From QIAW01 sp035487295 (GTDB taxonomy: Bacteria > Acidobacteriota > Terriglobia > Terriglobales > Acidobacteriaceae), in contig DATHMH010000042.1 of NCBI GenBank assembly GCA_035487295.1, positions 1-64,000 on the forward strand: 64,000 bases of DNA, in the 5' to 3' direction. How positions within the stretch are numbered: the stretch's first letter is position 1; each line of letters begins with the position of its first letter. Made by a program: the position numbers and the translations under genes. The notes below the pieces were generated by a model. It was not told where the DNA came from and ran no database searches. It worked only from the letters and a program-made list of their open reading frames with translations. Shown here in pieces: positions 43,573 to 51,869 of the stretch.

Positions 43573-44685
43573 TTACTGAATTTCCAGCATGCGGTCCAGC
43601 GCCATCCGCGCCCAATATTTATCGTTATCGTTAACCTTGATCTGGTTGACCACGTTGCCTTCCACCAGGTTCTCCAGCGCCCAGCACAGGTGCTGGGGCG
43701 AGATGCGGAACATGGTAGTGCACAGGCAGCCGGAGTTATCCAGCGTGACCACCATTTTATCCGGATTTTCTTTCGCCAGGCGGTTCACCAGGTGAATTTC
43801 AGTCCCCACGGCAAACTTGCTGCCGGCTGGGGCCCGGGCGATCGTGTTGATGATCTTATCTGTGGAGCCGAGCGAATCCGCCTTCTGGCAGACCTCCCAG
43901 CGGCATTCGGGGTGGGCGATCACGTGAATATCAGGATACTCGCGGCGAATCTTATCCACGTGCTCCGGCAGGAAGCGCTGATGCACCGAGCAATGCCCTT
44001 TCCACAGGATCACGCGCGCGCGCCGCAAGCGCTCAGGCGTCTGCCCGCCCATAATCTGATATGGGTCCCAAACCACCATGTCTTCGCGCGGAATACCCAT
44101 GGCGTAGGCGGTGTTGCGTCCCAGATGCTGGTCGGGGAGGAAGAGAACTTTAGGGTTTTTGGCAAAGCCCCAACGGAAAGCCGCGGCGGCATTGGACGAA
44201 GTGCAAACCATGCCTCCGCGCTGGCCGCAGAAAGATTTTATGGCCGCGGTTGAGTTCATGTAAGTGATGGGCGTAATGCCCTCGCCGGCATCGTCGCTCA
44301 ATCCCTGCTCCACAAGCTGCTCCCAGCAATCTTCCACCTGGCCAATCTCGGCCATGTCGGCCATGGAGCAACCGGCATTGAGGTCAGGCAAGATAACTTT
44401 TTGTGTGGGACGGCTGAGCACGTCGGCGCTCTCGGCCATGAAGTGCACGCCGCAGAAGACGATGTAGCGGCTTTCGGCCTCAGAGGCGATCTTCGAGAGG
44501 CGGTAAGAGTCTCCGCGAAAATCGGCGAAGCGGATCACCTCATCTCGCTGGTAGTGGTGGCCTAAGATTACAAGATTGCGCCCCAGCTCGGCCCGGGCCG
44601 CGGCAATACGCGGATCTACCGAGTGATCGGGCTGCGTCAGATAGTTTTCAAGCGAGCACGTTACTGCTGGTGTTGCTGTAGCCAT
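43573..44685 (-). CDS. nadA: Quinolinate synthase
   Basis: NadA condenses iminoaspartate and dihydroxyacetone phosphate to quinolinate for NAD synthesis with a 4Fe-4S cluster. The 370-aa product has GHHYQRDEVIRFADFRGDS, CGVHFMAESADVLS, the HPECRWEV motif and GCLCTTMFR, which hold the cluster cysteines and substrate residues. Length is normal. The start is ATG 44685 with AAGGCGGA upstream. The leader contains an NAD+-I riboswitch that reaches almost to the ribosome site, so expression is very likely repressed by NAD+. Confidence 0.96.
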   Translation of the reverse strand: MATATPAVTCSLENYLTQPDHSVDPRIAAARAELGRNLVILGHHYQRDEVIRFADFRGDSYRLSKIASEAESRYIVFCGVHFMAESADVLSRPTQKVILPDLNAGCSMADMAEIGQVEDCWEQLVEQGLSDDAGEGITPITYMNSTAAIKSFCGQRGGMVCTSSNAAAAFRWGFAKNPKVLFLPDQHLGRNTAYAMGIPREDMVVWDPYQIMGGQTPERLRRARVILWKGHCSVHQRFLPEHVDKIRREYPDIHVIAHPECRWEVCQKADSLGSTDKIINTIARAPAGSKFAVGTEIHLVNRLAKENPDKMVVTLDNSGCLCTTMFRISPQHLCWALENLVEGNVVNQIKVNDNDKYWARMALDRMLEIQ

Positions 44686-44705
44686 TTTGTTCCGCCTTCA
44701 GTCCC

Positions 44706-44813
44706 GGCGCCCTTTACTTCAGGCCCGAAACGGGGATGTTGAAAGCACCTATCGGCTCCAGTAAATCCACTGGCCTTGCGTTCAAGGCCCCGACCTACGG
44801 GGTTGTTGAAGCC
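44706..44813 (-). ncRNA. NAD+-I riboswitch (nadA motif), tandem domains
   Basis: Read on the minus strand, domain 1 begins at 44813 with GGCTTCAACAACCCCGTAGG and ends in TACTGGAGCCG near 44753, closing GGCTTC with GGAGCC. It encloses a GGGGCC...GGCC stem. Domain 2 (about 44750-44706) repeats the TTCAACA-CCCCGT core and ends in GGGCGCC 20 bases before the nadA ATG. This two-domain layout and core match the nadA motif known from acidobacteria. Domain 2 abuts the Shine-Dalgarno region, which favours control of translation. Confidence 0.9.
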
Positions 44814-45143
44814 GTTAGCATTACTTGTGACTCCACTTGCTTGGATGCCCCCACCGCCTCGGCGGACGCAAACAATCCACAGCCGCCTGCTGGCCGTTGG
44901 AGCAATTCTCAATTTTCCCATCTCGGGCCGCTCTGGCGCAAGAGGAACGTGGCTTGTTAACCAGTTGGTATATGCAAGAGCAAAAAACTACCGCAGATTC
45001 TACAGATTCACGCGGATAGCCATATACGCAACGAACAGGACGACAGCATCAGGAAGAGGGCGAAAACCGGGTTATAATCGTTCTTCCCCCTCTGTTTCGG
45101 CTTTGATTATCGGCCGGGCAAAACCCGGCTCGAAGAAATCTTC
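44814..45143. other. Promoter region between nadA and the EXORDIUM-like gene
   Basis: Divergent spacer. It holds one CAGATTC/CGCGGAT-type word block at 44993-45019, a -10-like TATAAT at about 45072-45077 facing right and a CCGGG-CAAAA-CCCGG hairpin at about 45111-45125 in the right-hand leader. Confidence 0.5.
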
Positions 45144-46397
45144 ATGCGCAAAAATTTCGCTTGCCCGATCTCAATGTGCAGTTCTCTAAGTGCGGCAACG
45201 AAAGTCGCATCTCTGGCCTTTGTCCTTTTCGCATTTCCCTATTCTGCACTCGCTCAACAGCGCATTGTCCCCTTGGGAACGCCAAGGTCACCGCAGTCCA
45301 GCGGAATCGTCAACCTGAGCGGTTTTCATCTGAACTACTATGGCGGCAGGGTAATCTCAAATGTTCAGGTGGCCGTGGTCTTCTGGACCTCTGGCGTGGA
45401 TGCCACAACCCAAAGCCAGATTGGGGGCTTTTACAGCACCATTACCAATGGCCCCTATCTTGATATGCTCAACGAATATGACACGGCGGGTCTGAATGGT
45501 CTTGCAGATGGTCAACTTGGAAGCAATCAGACGATTGGTCGCGGCACGGTTATTGGCCCCTACACTATTACCCCCTCTATAAACACGGGCACTACGGTTG
45601 ATGACAGCGATATCATAGCGGAACTTCAAGCTCAAATCGCCGCGCATAACCTTCCCTCTCCCGCCACCGATGGTGCGGGAAATGTGAACACTCTCTACAT
45701 GGTTTATTTTCCGCTAGGATATACCATCACATTGCAAGGCGCATCTAGTTGCCAGCAGTTTTGCGGTTATCACGGCACCTACGTAAACAACAATCTCTCA
45801 ATTCCCTACGGAGTGCTGCCCGATCTTTCTGGCAGTTGTAATGGGGGTTGCGGAAGCGGTCCTACTGTGTTCGATAACCTGACATCAGTCTCGTCACATG
45901 AGCTGGCGGAGAGCATTACTGATACCGAAGTCGGGCTTGCTTCGGCTTTTGACCGGCCACTTGCCTGGTATGACGCTAACACCAACGCCGAAATTGGCGA
46001 TCTCTGCAACCATCAGCACGTAGTTGTTGCCGGCTACACTGTGCAAAGAGAGTGGTCCAATCTGCGGAACACCTGCTATGCCCCGACTGGAGCGAGCACG
46101 TCCAGCACTACAAATCTGCAAATTTCTCCAGTGCTTCCCTCTCGCCTACGTGCTACTTTGCAATTCACCGCTACCGTTCAGGGTACAGGACCGGCACTTA
46201 CGGGCTCAGTTGATTTCGTGGATGGGGATACTGTGATTGGCACTGCCAGTGTATCTTCGAGTCAGGCAATTCTGACCACAAACCAGCTTAAAGGTGGGTT
46301 CCACCAGATCAAAGCAGTTTATTTGGGAGATAACAATTACCTGCCCAGCAGGAGCACTATTCAGACGTTTCGTTACCGTCCGCCCATATCACGATAA
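45144..46397 (+). CDS. Secreted EXORDIUM-like protein with C-terminal Ig-like domain
   Basis: The product is 417 aa with a signal peptide (~residues 1-38). Residues ~50-315 resemble the plant EXORDIUM/PHI-1 family: an opening YYGGRVISNVQVAVVFW strand, a SSHELAESITD helix with an HE pair (~residue 250), NAEIGDLC and a final VQREWSNLRNTCY. Plant homologues have HEIAE...EIADLC and a closing VQW(I/V)WN. The last ~85 residues are an Ig-like domain (TGSVDFVDGDTVIGTASV). The protein is exported; enzymatic activity is unproven. The -10-like TATAAT at ~45072 would give a ~65-base leader. Confidence 0.7.
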   Translation: MRKNFACPISMCSSLSAATKVASLAFVLFAFPYSALAQQRIVPLGTPRSPQSSGIVNLSGFHLNYYGGRVISNVQVAVVFWTSGVDATTQSQIGGFYSTITNGPYLDMLNEYDTAGLNGLADGQLGSNQTIGRGTVIGPYTITPSINTGTTVDDSDIIAELQAQIAAHNLPSPATDGAGNVNTLYMVYFPLGYTITLQGASSCQQFCGYHGTYVNNNLSIPYGVLPDLSGSCNGGCGSGPTVFDNLTSVSSHELAESITDTEVGLASAFDRPLAWYDANTNAEIGDLCNHQHVVVAGYTVQREWSNLRNTCYAPTGASTSSTTNLQISPVLPSRLRATLQFTATVQGTGPALTGSVDFVDGDTVIGTASVSSSQAILTTNQLKGGFHQIKAVYLGDNNYLPSRSTIQTFRYRPPISR

Positions 46398-46415
46398 AGA
46401 ATAAACTATTGCTTT

Positions 46416-46458
46416 GACCTTTGTGTCCCTTTGTGACAACCTTCGTGCCCTTTGTGGT
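46416..46458. repeat. CTTTGTG word repeat
   Basis: Degenerate words CCTTTGTGTCCCTTTGTGAC followed by CCTTCGTGCCCTTTGTGG in the convergent spacer; the reverse-complement form resembles the CACAGAGG words. Confidence 0.5.
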
Positions 46459-46931
46459 TAGCTTTTGCTCTTAGCTGAAGAAGACTTTTTATAAATGTCT
46501 ACTACTACCTTCTCCATATAACCTTCCGGCTTGGCCAGCCGCGTAAAGCCAAACGGCTCGTATAATCCGTGCGCATCGCGCGTGATCAGGCCCCAGCGCC
46601 GCAGGCCTTGCAATTCCGGATGCTGCTGAACGCACTCCATAATCCACCTGGCCAGGCCGCGTCCGCGATATTTTTCCAGAACATATACGTCGGCCAGATA
46701 AGCGTAGGTCGCAAAATCTGAGATGACGCGCGCGAATCCAATCTGGGCGTCGTCTTCATACAGTCCAAAACAAAGCGAGTTGTGGATGGAGCGCTCGACA
46801 ATGCGTAACGGAATGCCCTCAGCCCAATAGGATTGCGCCAGGAAGGCATGCACCGCCGCCACATCCAGCTTTGCCGGATCGGTGCTGATGGTGAATTCAC
46901 CACGGCGATATTGCTGGTGCTGAGATGACAT
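46458..46931 (-). CDS. GNAT family N-acetyltransferase
   Basis: ATG 46931 gives 157 aa. An upstream in-frame extension to 46997 is encoded by ATCGTAAATC words and is rejected as coding. The acetyl-CoA-binding core is YLADVYVLEKYRGRGLARWIME (motif A, with R-G-R-G-L-A), preceded by QIGFARVISDFATYAYL and followed by LITRDAHGLYEPFGF. The substrate is unknown; this subgroup resembles small-molecule acetyltransferases of the PA2578/YhbS-like kind. Confidence 0.88.
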   Translation of the reverse strand: MSSQHQQYRRGEFTISTDPAKLDVAAVHAFLAQSYWAEGIPLRIVERSIHNSLCFGLYEDDAQIGFARVISDFATYAYLADVYVLEKYRGRGLARWIMECVQQHPELQGLRRWGLITRDAHGLYEPFGFTRLAKPEGYMEKVVVDIYKKSSSAKSKS

Positions 46932-46956
46932 TTTTCTCTGGGTAGCTTCCGAAGCA

Positions 46957-46990
46957 AATCGTAAATCGTACTTCATAAATCGTAAATCCA
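46957..46990. repeat. ATCGTAAATC word repeat
   Basis: AAATCGTAAATCGTACTTCA followed by TAAATCGTAAATCC just upstream of the acetyltransferase start. Confidence 0.6.
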
Positions 46991-47006
46991 CCGGCAACTG
47001 GCGACT

Positions 47007-47177
47007 TTATTCCCCCTCTTGCAGCAATTTCCCCAGCGTGGGTTTATGTTTTTCCTTCTTCGGTTTCTTCGTGCTTTCTTCCCTTCGCACCGCCGGGGGC
47101 GTGCCCACGCGCTCGCGCGCCAGTTCCTTGACCGCCTTCACCTTGCTGAAACGCTTCTGTTTCTTCTTTTGAGGCAT
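47007..47177 (-). CDS. Small, very basic protein (56 aa)
   Basis: The frame starts at ATG 47177 and ends at the TAA at 47007-47009. It encodes a Lys/Arg-rich product beginning MPQKKKQKRFSKVKAVKELA and ending in LLQEGE. It lacks low-complexity repeats of the spacer type and is divergent from the zinc-ribbon gene at 47218. It may bind nucleic acid; no family is recognised. Confidence 0.5.
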   Translation of the reverse strand: MPQKKKQKRFSKVKAVKELARERVGTPPAVRREESTKKPKKEKHKPTLGKLLQEGE

Positions 47178-47217
47178 TATCCGCCGCTGGTGCTTTGATT
47201 ATGCAATAATTCCGTTG

Positions 47218-47493
47218 ATGGATGAGCGCGAATTTTACGACGAACGCGAAGAAAAGAAGCCGGCCAACCTGAACTGCCCGCATTGCAAGCAAGCGGCCGA
47301 GTATGAAATCAACTGGCTGGTGCGCACCAAGAAGCGCCAGCTCCCGCCCCGGGCCGACGAGCGCGACCGCGCCAAATTCGCCAAAGCCCGCACCTACATG
47401 GTGCGCCGCGACGACATGGCCATGTGCAAGAACATGCGCTGCCGCAAACGCTTCGAAATTACCGGGGTGCAATCGGTGGCGTTCTTGGATTGA
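47218..47493 (+). CDS. Small zinc-ribbon protein
   Basis: ATG 47218 gives 91 aa (TTG 47215 directly precedes it). An acidic start MDEREFYDE is followed by CPHC (~residue 21) and CKNMRC (~76-81), giving a two-pair zinc ribbon. The middle is rich in Arg/Lys. Function unknown. It is followed by a palindromic element at 47504. Confidence 0.6.
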   Translation: MDEREFYDEREEKKPANLNCPHCKQAAEYEINWLVRTKKRQLPPRADERDRAKFAKARTYMVRRDDMAMCKNMRCRKRFEITGVQSVAFLD

Positions 47494-47503
47494 GTCATGA
47501 GAA

Positions 47504-47591
47504 AGCTGCTAGCTACTAGCTTTTAGCTGTTTTTGGACGTGAATGATGCATGCAGCTTACACGCCCAAAAACAGCTAGCGGCTAGAAGCTT
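47504..47591. repeat. CTAGCTACTAGC palindromic element, copy 1
   Basis: The left arm AGCTGCTAGCTACTAGC...TGTTTTTGG (47504-47536) and the right arm CCAAAAACAGCTAGCGGC...AAGCTT (47565-47591) are near-perfect inverted repeats around a ~28-base centre containing GATGCA..CAGCTT. Confidence 0.85.
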
Positions 47592-47672
47592 CAATAGGTT
47601 TCAATTACACAATTACCCGATTACACAATCGCCCTGATTTATACTTTTTGTTCGACCTACACCCGAGGACCC

Positions 47673-48443
47673 ATGAAGATTCTTGTCTGCCTGAAGCAAG
47701 TTCCTCAAAAAGACGCTCCCCTGAAACTGAACGAGAGCGGCGCCTGGATTCGCGAAGACGTTTCCTACGAGGTCAACGAGCCTGACGCCTATGCACTCGA
47801 AGAGGCCCTGCGCCAAAAAGAAAAGCACGGCGGAGAAGTTGTGGTCATCACCGCCGGGCCGGCGCGGGCGCAGCAGGTACTGCGCGAGGCCCTGGCCAAG
47901 GGCGCCGATCGGGCCATTCATCTGGAAGACCAGGCGTTTGTCGGGCTCGATGCAATCCATATTGCCCGCGCCTTTGCCGCTGCCATCAAAGATGAGCAAT
48001 TCGATCTCATCTTCAGCGGCCTGCAATCCGACGATTATGGCTACGCGCAGACCGGAGTGATCCTGGCTGAGCTGCTGGGCTGGCCGCATGCCACCATCAT
48101 CATGCAGATCGAGAAACAGGAGAGCGGCATCCGGGTCAAGCGCGAGTTAGAAGCCGGATATTTCCAATACGTGGATATCCCGTTGCCCGCGGTTCTAACA
48201 ATACAATCGGGCATAAATAAGCTGCGCTATGCGACCTTAATTGGCATCAAACAAGCTAAGAACAAACCCCTGCGGAAATTGGCCCTTTCAGACCTGCAAT
48301 CGGCGCTGGGAGGCAACCAGATCAAGATTGAAAAGCTGTACATTCCGCAGAAGAGCAAGAAGACCGAGATGCTCGAGGGCGCTCCGGCAGAAGTTGCCAA
48401 AAAGCTTGTGGACCGTTTACGGAACGAGGTCCGGGTTTTGTAA
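47673..48443 (+). CDS. etfB: Electron transfer flavoprotein beta subunit
   Basis: EtfB binds AMP/FAD with EtfA and passes electrons from acyl-CoA and other dehydrogenases to a quinone reductase. The 256-aa product starts MKILVCLKQVPQKD and has the family signature VKRELEAGYFQYVDIPLPAVLT (~residues 150-172). The ATG has GAGG 5-8 nt upstream and a TATACT box 26 bases upstream. It is the first gene of the cluster etfB - membrane protein - etfA - ETF:quinone oxidoreductase. Confidence 0.95.
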   Translation: MKILVCLKQVPQKDAPLKLNESGAWIREDVSYEVNEPDAYALEEALRQKEKHGGEVVVITAGPARAQQVLREALAKGADRAIHLEDQAFVGLDAIHIARAFAAAIKDEQFDLIFSGLQSDDYGYAQTGVILAELLGWPHATIIMQIEKQESGIRVKRELEAGYFQYVDIPLPAVLTIQSGINKLRYATLIGIKQAKNKPLRKLALSDLQSALGGNQIKIEKLYIPQKSKKTEMLEGAPAEVAKKLVDRLRNEVRVL

Positions 48444-48448
48444 CCACG

Positions 48449-48484
48449 TTTGCGTAACTTAAAGCACATTTGTGTAACTTAAAG
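48449..48484 (+). repeat. Direct repeat TTTGYGTAACTTAAAG x2 downstream of etfB
   Basis: Two 16-base copies with one mismatch start at 48449 and 48469 (20-base period) in the etfB - membrane protein spacer. Spacing of two helical turns would suit an operator. Confidence 0.6.
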
Positions 48485-48544
48485 AAAGATTGCGGCATCT
48501 TTGTCTGGTAGGAGCACCGGGCCCTCGAATCCAAGGAGGATTTT

Positions 48545-48829
48545 ATGGCAACAAGCGCAAGCCCAACCTATCAACAAATGGATGTCTACGAACGCCAGGC
48601 CTTTCAGGAAGAAGCGACCTCGGAAGACGATTGGGGAACCACGCTGATCACCATCGGCATGATTTTTCTCCTTTTCGATTTGTTCATCGCTTTATTTACC
48701 GGCCGCGATGTTCGTGATGGCACCCATTTTTTCCTGAAATGGCAGGTGATTCAAACCATCACGGGCCTGGTTTTGATTGCTGTAGGTCTCACAATGAATC
48801 GGAGAGCGCACACCAAAGACGATGCCTGA
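48545..48829 (+). CDS. Small membrane protein inserted between etfB and etfA
   Basis: The product is 94 aa with AAGGAGG before the ATG, a strong ribosome site. A polar N-terminus (~30 residues) precedes two hydrophobic helices (ITIGMIFLLFDLFIALF and VIQTITGLVLIAVGL). No family is recognised. It overlaps the etfA start by 8 bases, so it is translationally coupled to EtfA and may tether or assist the ETF complex at the membrane (inference). Confidence 0.65.
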   Translation: MATSASPTYQQMDVYERQAFQEEATSEDDWGTTLITIGMIFLLFDLFIALFTGRDVRDGTHFFLKWQVIQTITGLVLIAVGLTMNRRAHTKDDA

Positions 48830-49811
48830 AACCATTCTGGTTGTTGCCGAGCAGCATGCGGGAAAACTGAATCGCGTCTCCTGGGAGACGATTGCCGGCG
48901 CGCAAGCCATCGCCGCTGAATTCGGCTGGCAGGCGGAGGCCGCGGTTGCCGGCAGTGGAATCGGCGCTGCCGCCTCTGAACTGGCTGGGAAAAAACTAGC
49001 CAAGGTGTATGCCATCGAATCGCCTGCTCTGGCCGACTACACACCTGATGGCTTTGCCGCAGCGCTCAAGCAATTCATCGGAGAGAAGAAACCGCACCTG
49101 GTCCTGATGCCGCACACCTATCAGGTGCGCGACTTTGCTCCCAAGCTGGCGACCTCGCTGGGACGCTGCCTGATTCCCGACTGCATTGGCTACAAAAAAG
49201 ATGGTAACCGGCTCTTGTTCACCCGCCAGATGTTCCAGGGAAAGTTTGCCGCCGATGTCAGCTTTGCCGGCGAGCCTCCGTACTTTGCGACTTTCCAGAA
49301 TGGGGCTTTTCGCGGCGACAAAGCTGAGGCGGCATCCGCGCCTGCGCCGGTAGAAACCGTGAGTGCGAACGTGGATGCCGGCGCCATCCGCACCAAACCA
49401 CATGAATGGTTCAAAGAGGCCAAGCAGGCGGTAGACCTCACCCAGGCGGAGATTATCGTCTCCGTCGGCCGGGGAATTAAAGAGCAGAAGAATATTGATA
49501 TCGCCAAACAACTCGCCGATGCACTCGGCGGAGAACTGGCGGCCTCGCGCCCAATCTGCGACTCCGGCTGGCTGCCCATGGACCGCCAGGTCGGCAGCTC
49601 CGGCCAGACGGTCGCGCCCAAACTCTATCTCGCCCTGGGCATCAGCGGAGCCATTCAGCATATCGTGGGCATGAAGGGCTCACGCACCATCATCGCCATC
49701 AACAAAGACGCCGAAGCGCCGATCTTCGAAATCGCGGATTACGGCGTAGTAGGCAATTTGTTCGACATCGTTCCCCCGTTGATTGAAGAGGTCAAGAAGG
49801 CGAAAAGTTAG
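48822..49811 (+). CDS. etfA: Electron transfer flavoprotein alpha subunit
   Basis: The product is 329 aa. An N-terminal domain (ILVVAEQHAGKLN...) precedes the FAD-binding C-terminal domain with IIVSVGRGIKE, GSSGQTVAPKLYLALGISGAIQH and the signature IIAINKDAEAPIFEIADYGVVGN. It forms a heterodimer with EtfB. Its ATG overlaps the stop of the small membrane-protein gene. Confidence 0.96.
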   Translation: MPETILVVAEQHAGKLNRVSWETIAGAQAIAAEFGWQAEAAVAGSGIGAAASELAGKKLAKVYAIESPALADYTPDGFAAALKQFIGEKKPHLVLMPHTYQVRDFAPKLATSLGRCLIPDCIGYKKDGNRLLFTRQMFQGKFAADVSFAGEPPYFATFQNGAFRGDKAEAASAPAPVETVSANVDAGAIRTKPHEWFKEAKQAVDLTQAEIIVSVGRGIKEQKNIDIAKQLADALGGELAASRPICDSGWLPMDRQVGSSGQTVAPKLYLALGISGAIQHIVGMKGSRTIIAINKDAEAPIFEIADYGVVGNLFDIVPPLIEEVKKAKS

Positions 49812-49817
49812 TTTCCG

Positions 49818-50024
49818 CCGCGGATGGACGCGGATCAACGCGGATTTGTCTGGCTCTCTCTACCATTTCCAGCGGCTTGAAATGATGATAACCACAGAGA
49901 CACAGAGGCACAGAGAAGACGGGGATGATCGTACATATTCTCATCACATTCCCCAATTTTGCCTTTTTCATTTACTCTTTATTGTTCTTGATGTGCGTTG
50001 ATCCGCGTTCATCTGCGGCGAAAG
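49818..50024. repeat. Two-arm CGCGGATCAACGCGG word palindrome
   Basis: The left arm 49818-49845 (GCGGATGGACGCGGATCAAC) and the right arm 49994-50024 (GCGTTGATCCGCGTTCATCT) are reverse complements. Words of the CACAGAGACACAGAGG type lie between them at 49892-49918. The right arm sits just before the ribosome site of the next gene and would code in frame if an upstream start were used. Confidence 0.75.
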
Positions 50025-50033
50025 GTTTTTTGT

Positions 50034-51749
50034 ATGATCGTTTTCCGCAAACCCCTGGAAGGCATTCAACGTCCTCAGATGGAGGCTGACGTCGTAATCG
50101 TCGGCGGTGGCCCTGCGGGGATGGCCTGCGCCCTGCGGCTCTCGCAACTCATTGACGCTCACAACGCCCGCTTCCCAAAGACGCCGCTCTCCAAGGAAAA
50201 CATTTATGTGCTGGAAAAAGCCCGCGAAGTAGGCCAGCACTGCCTCTCGGGAGCATTGCTCGATCCGCGCTCCATGCAGGAGCTGCTGCCCGGATTCGAG
50301 AGTGAAGCCCCGATTGACGCCACCGTGCACAAAGAAGGCGTTTACTTCCTCACGGAAAAACATGCTCTGCGCTTTCCGCTCACCCCTCCGCCGCTGCAGG
50401 ACCATGGCAACTACGTTATCTCCATCAACAAATTCGTAAAGTGGATGGGAGAAAAAGTAGAGCAGGCGGGCATCACTATTTTTACCGGATTTGCCGGCTC
50501 CGAATTGTTGTTTGACGGCAACCGCGTTACCGGGCTGCGCACCGATGACAAGGGCGTGGATAAAACCGGCAACGAAAAATCGAACTTCGAGCCCGGCTAT
50601 GATTTGCGCGCAAAGATTACCGTGCTGGCCGAGGGCGCGCGCGGATCGCTGACCAAGCAGCTTGCGGGCAGGCTCGATCTTTATCGTCATAGCAATCCGC
50701 CGACTTATGGCGTTGGCGTGAAAGAGCTGTGGGAAGTTCACTCGGGACGCATCATGGCCGGCGAGGTGATCTACACCCTGGGCTGGCCGCTGACCACGAA
50801 AGAATATGGCGGCGCATGGATTTACGGCGGCAAAGACAACATCGTTTCGCTCGGCTTCGTCACCGGTCTCGACTACGAAGATCCGCGGCTTGATCCGCAG
50901 CGCGTTTTGCAGGAGTTTAAGCAGCATCCGTTCGTGAAAGAGTTGCTGGCGGGCGGAAAGATGGTCCGCTACGGGGCCAAGTCCCTGCCTTACGGCGGCT
51001 GGTGGTCGCTGCCGGCGCTGGCCGGCGATGGATGGATGATCACCGGCGACTCGGCCGGCTTTCTCAACTCGCAACGCCTCAAGGGAATCCACCTGGCCAT
51101 CAAGAGCGGCATGCTGGCGGCTGAAACGGCATTTGCCGCCATGAAGAACGGCGATTTTTCTGCGGCTCAGTTAAAGCGTTATCCAGTGAGCGTGGAGCGC
51201 AGTTGGATCAAAGACGAGCTGTGGGAGGTGCGCAACTTTCACCAGGGTTTTGAGCATGGCATGTTGCCCGGACTTTTTCACACCGCCCTGCAACAGCTCT
51301 CCGGCGGCAGAGGTCTGTATGCGCGTTATCCGTCGCACCCCGGCCACAGCCGCATGAAGAAGTTGGCCGAGCTTCCCGTGGATGGCGGCGAGCGCGCCCA
51401 CATCCTGGGCAAAGCTAAAGGCGATGGCAAACTTACCTTCGACAAGCTGACCGATCTTTACCACTCCGGCACCAAGCATGAAGAAGACCAGCCCGCACAT
51501 CTCGTAATTCATGACACCAACATCTGCAACACGCGCTGCGTGACCGAGTTCGGCAACCCTTGCCAGAATTTTTGTCCGGCGAATGTCTATGAAATGATCG
51601 AGGCCGGCGACGTGCCCGGCGGCAAGCAAATCCACCTGAATCCCTCCAACTGCGTGCATTGCAAGACCTGCGACATCATGGATCCCTACGAGATCATCAC
51701 CTGGGTGCCGCCTGAGGGCGGCGGCGGTCCGAATTACGATGGGATGTAA
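50034..51749 (+). CDS. Electron transfer flavoprotein:ubiquinone oxidoreductase
   Basis: ETF-QO passes electrons from reduced ETF to membrane quinone. ATG 50034 with AAAGG 8 nt upstream gives 571 aa; the extension to 49998 is encoded by repeat words. Visible: the FAD-binding VVIVGGGPAGMACALRL (~residue 15), EKAREVGQHCLSGA, ITGDSAGFLN, and the C-terminal 4Fe-4S ferredoxin domain (CRNxxC-type pattern ending CVHCKTCD near residue 545) with the WVPPEGGGGPNYDGM end typical of ETF-QO. Completes the ETF electron-transfer route. Confidence 0.95.
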   Translation: MIVFRKPLEGIQRPQMEADVVIVGGGPAGMACALRLSQLIDAHNARFPKTPLSKENIYVLEKAREVGQHCLSGALLDPRSMQELLPGFESEAPIDATVHKEGVYFLTEKHALRFPLTPPPLQDHGNYVISINKFVKWMGEKVEQAGITIFTGFAGSELLFDGNRVTGLRTDDKGVDKTGNEKSNFEPGYDLRAKITVLAEGARGSLTKQLAGRLDLYRHSNPPTYGVGVKELWEVHSGRIMAGEVIYTLGWPLTTKEYGGAWIYGGKDNIVSLGFVTGLDYEDPRLDPQRVLQEFKQHPFVKELLAGGKMVRYGAKSLPYGGWWSLPALAGDGWMITGDSAGFLNSQRLKGIHLAIKSGMLAAETAFAAMKNGDFSAAQLKRYPVSVERSWIKDELWEVRNFHQGFEHGMLPGLFHTALQQLSGGRGLYARYPSHPGHSRMKKLAELPVDGGERAHILGKAKGDGKLTFDKLTDLYHSGTKHEEDQPAHLVIHDTNICNTRCVTEFGNPCQNFCPANVYEMIEAGDVPGGKQIHLNPSNCVHCKTCDIMDPYEIITWVPPEGGGGPNYDGM

Positions 51750-51869
51750 GCCCGCGTCATCTGAAGCTATTTGAAAATTTGTACAGTTTTTCCGGATTGT
51801 CATCCTGAGCCGCGTTTTTTGCGGCGAAGGATCGGCGGCCTGCGTGTACAACACTACTGGTGGCGTTTC

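Noticed and set aside
44661..44921. 86-residue minus-strand frame upstream of nadA
   Set aside because: It runs through the NAD+-I riboswitch, and its residues are explained by RNA conservation.
46932..46997. N-terminal extension of the GNAT protein
   Set aside because: Encoded by ATCGTAAATC repeat words and absent from the fold.
49968..51092. 374-residue minus-strand frame under ETF-QO
   Set aside because: Shadow; the plus strand has FAD and ferredoxin motifs.
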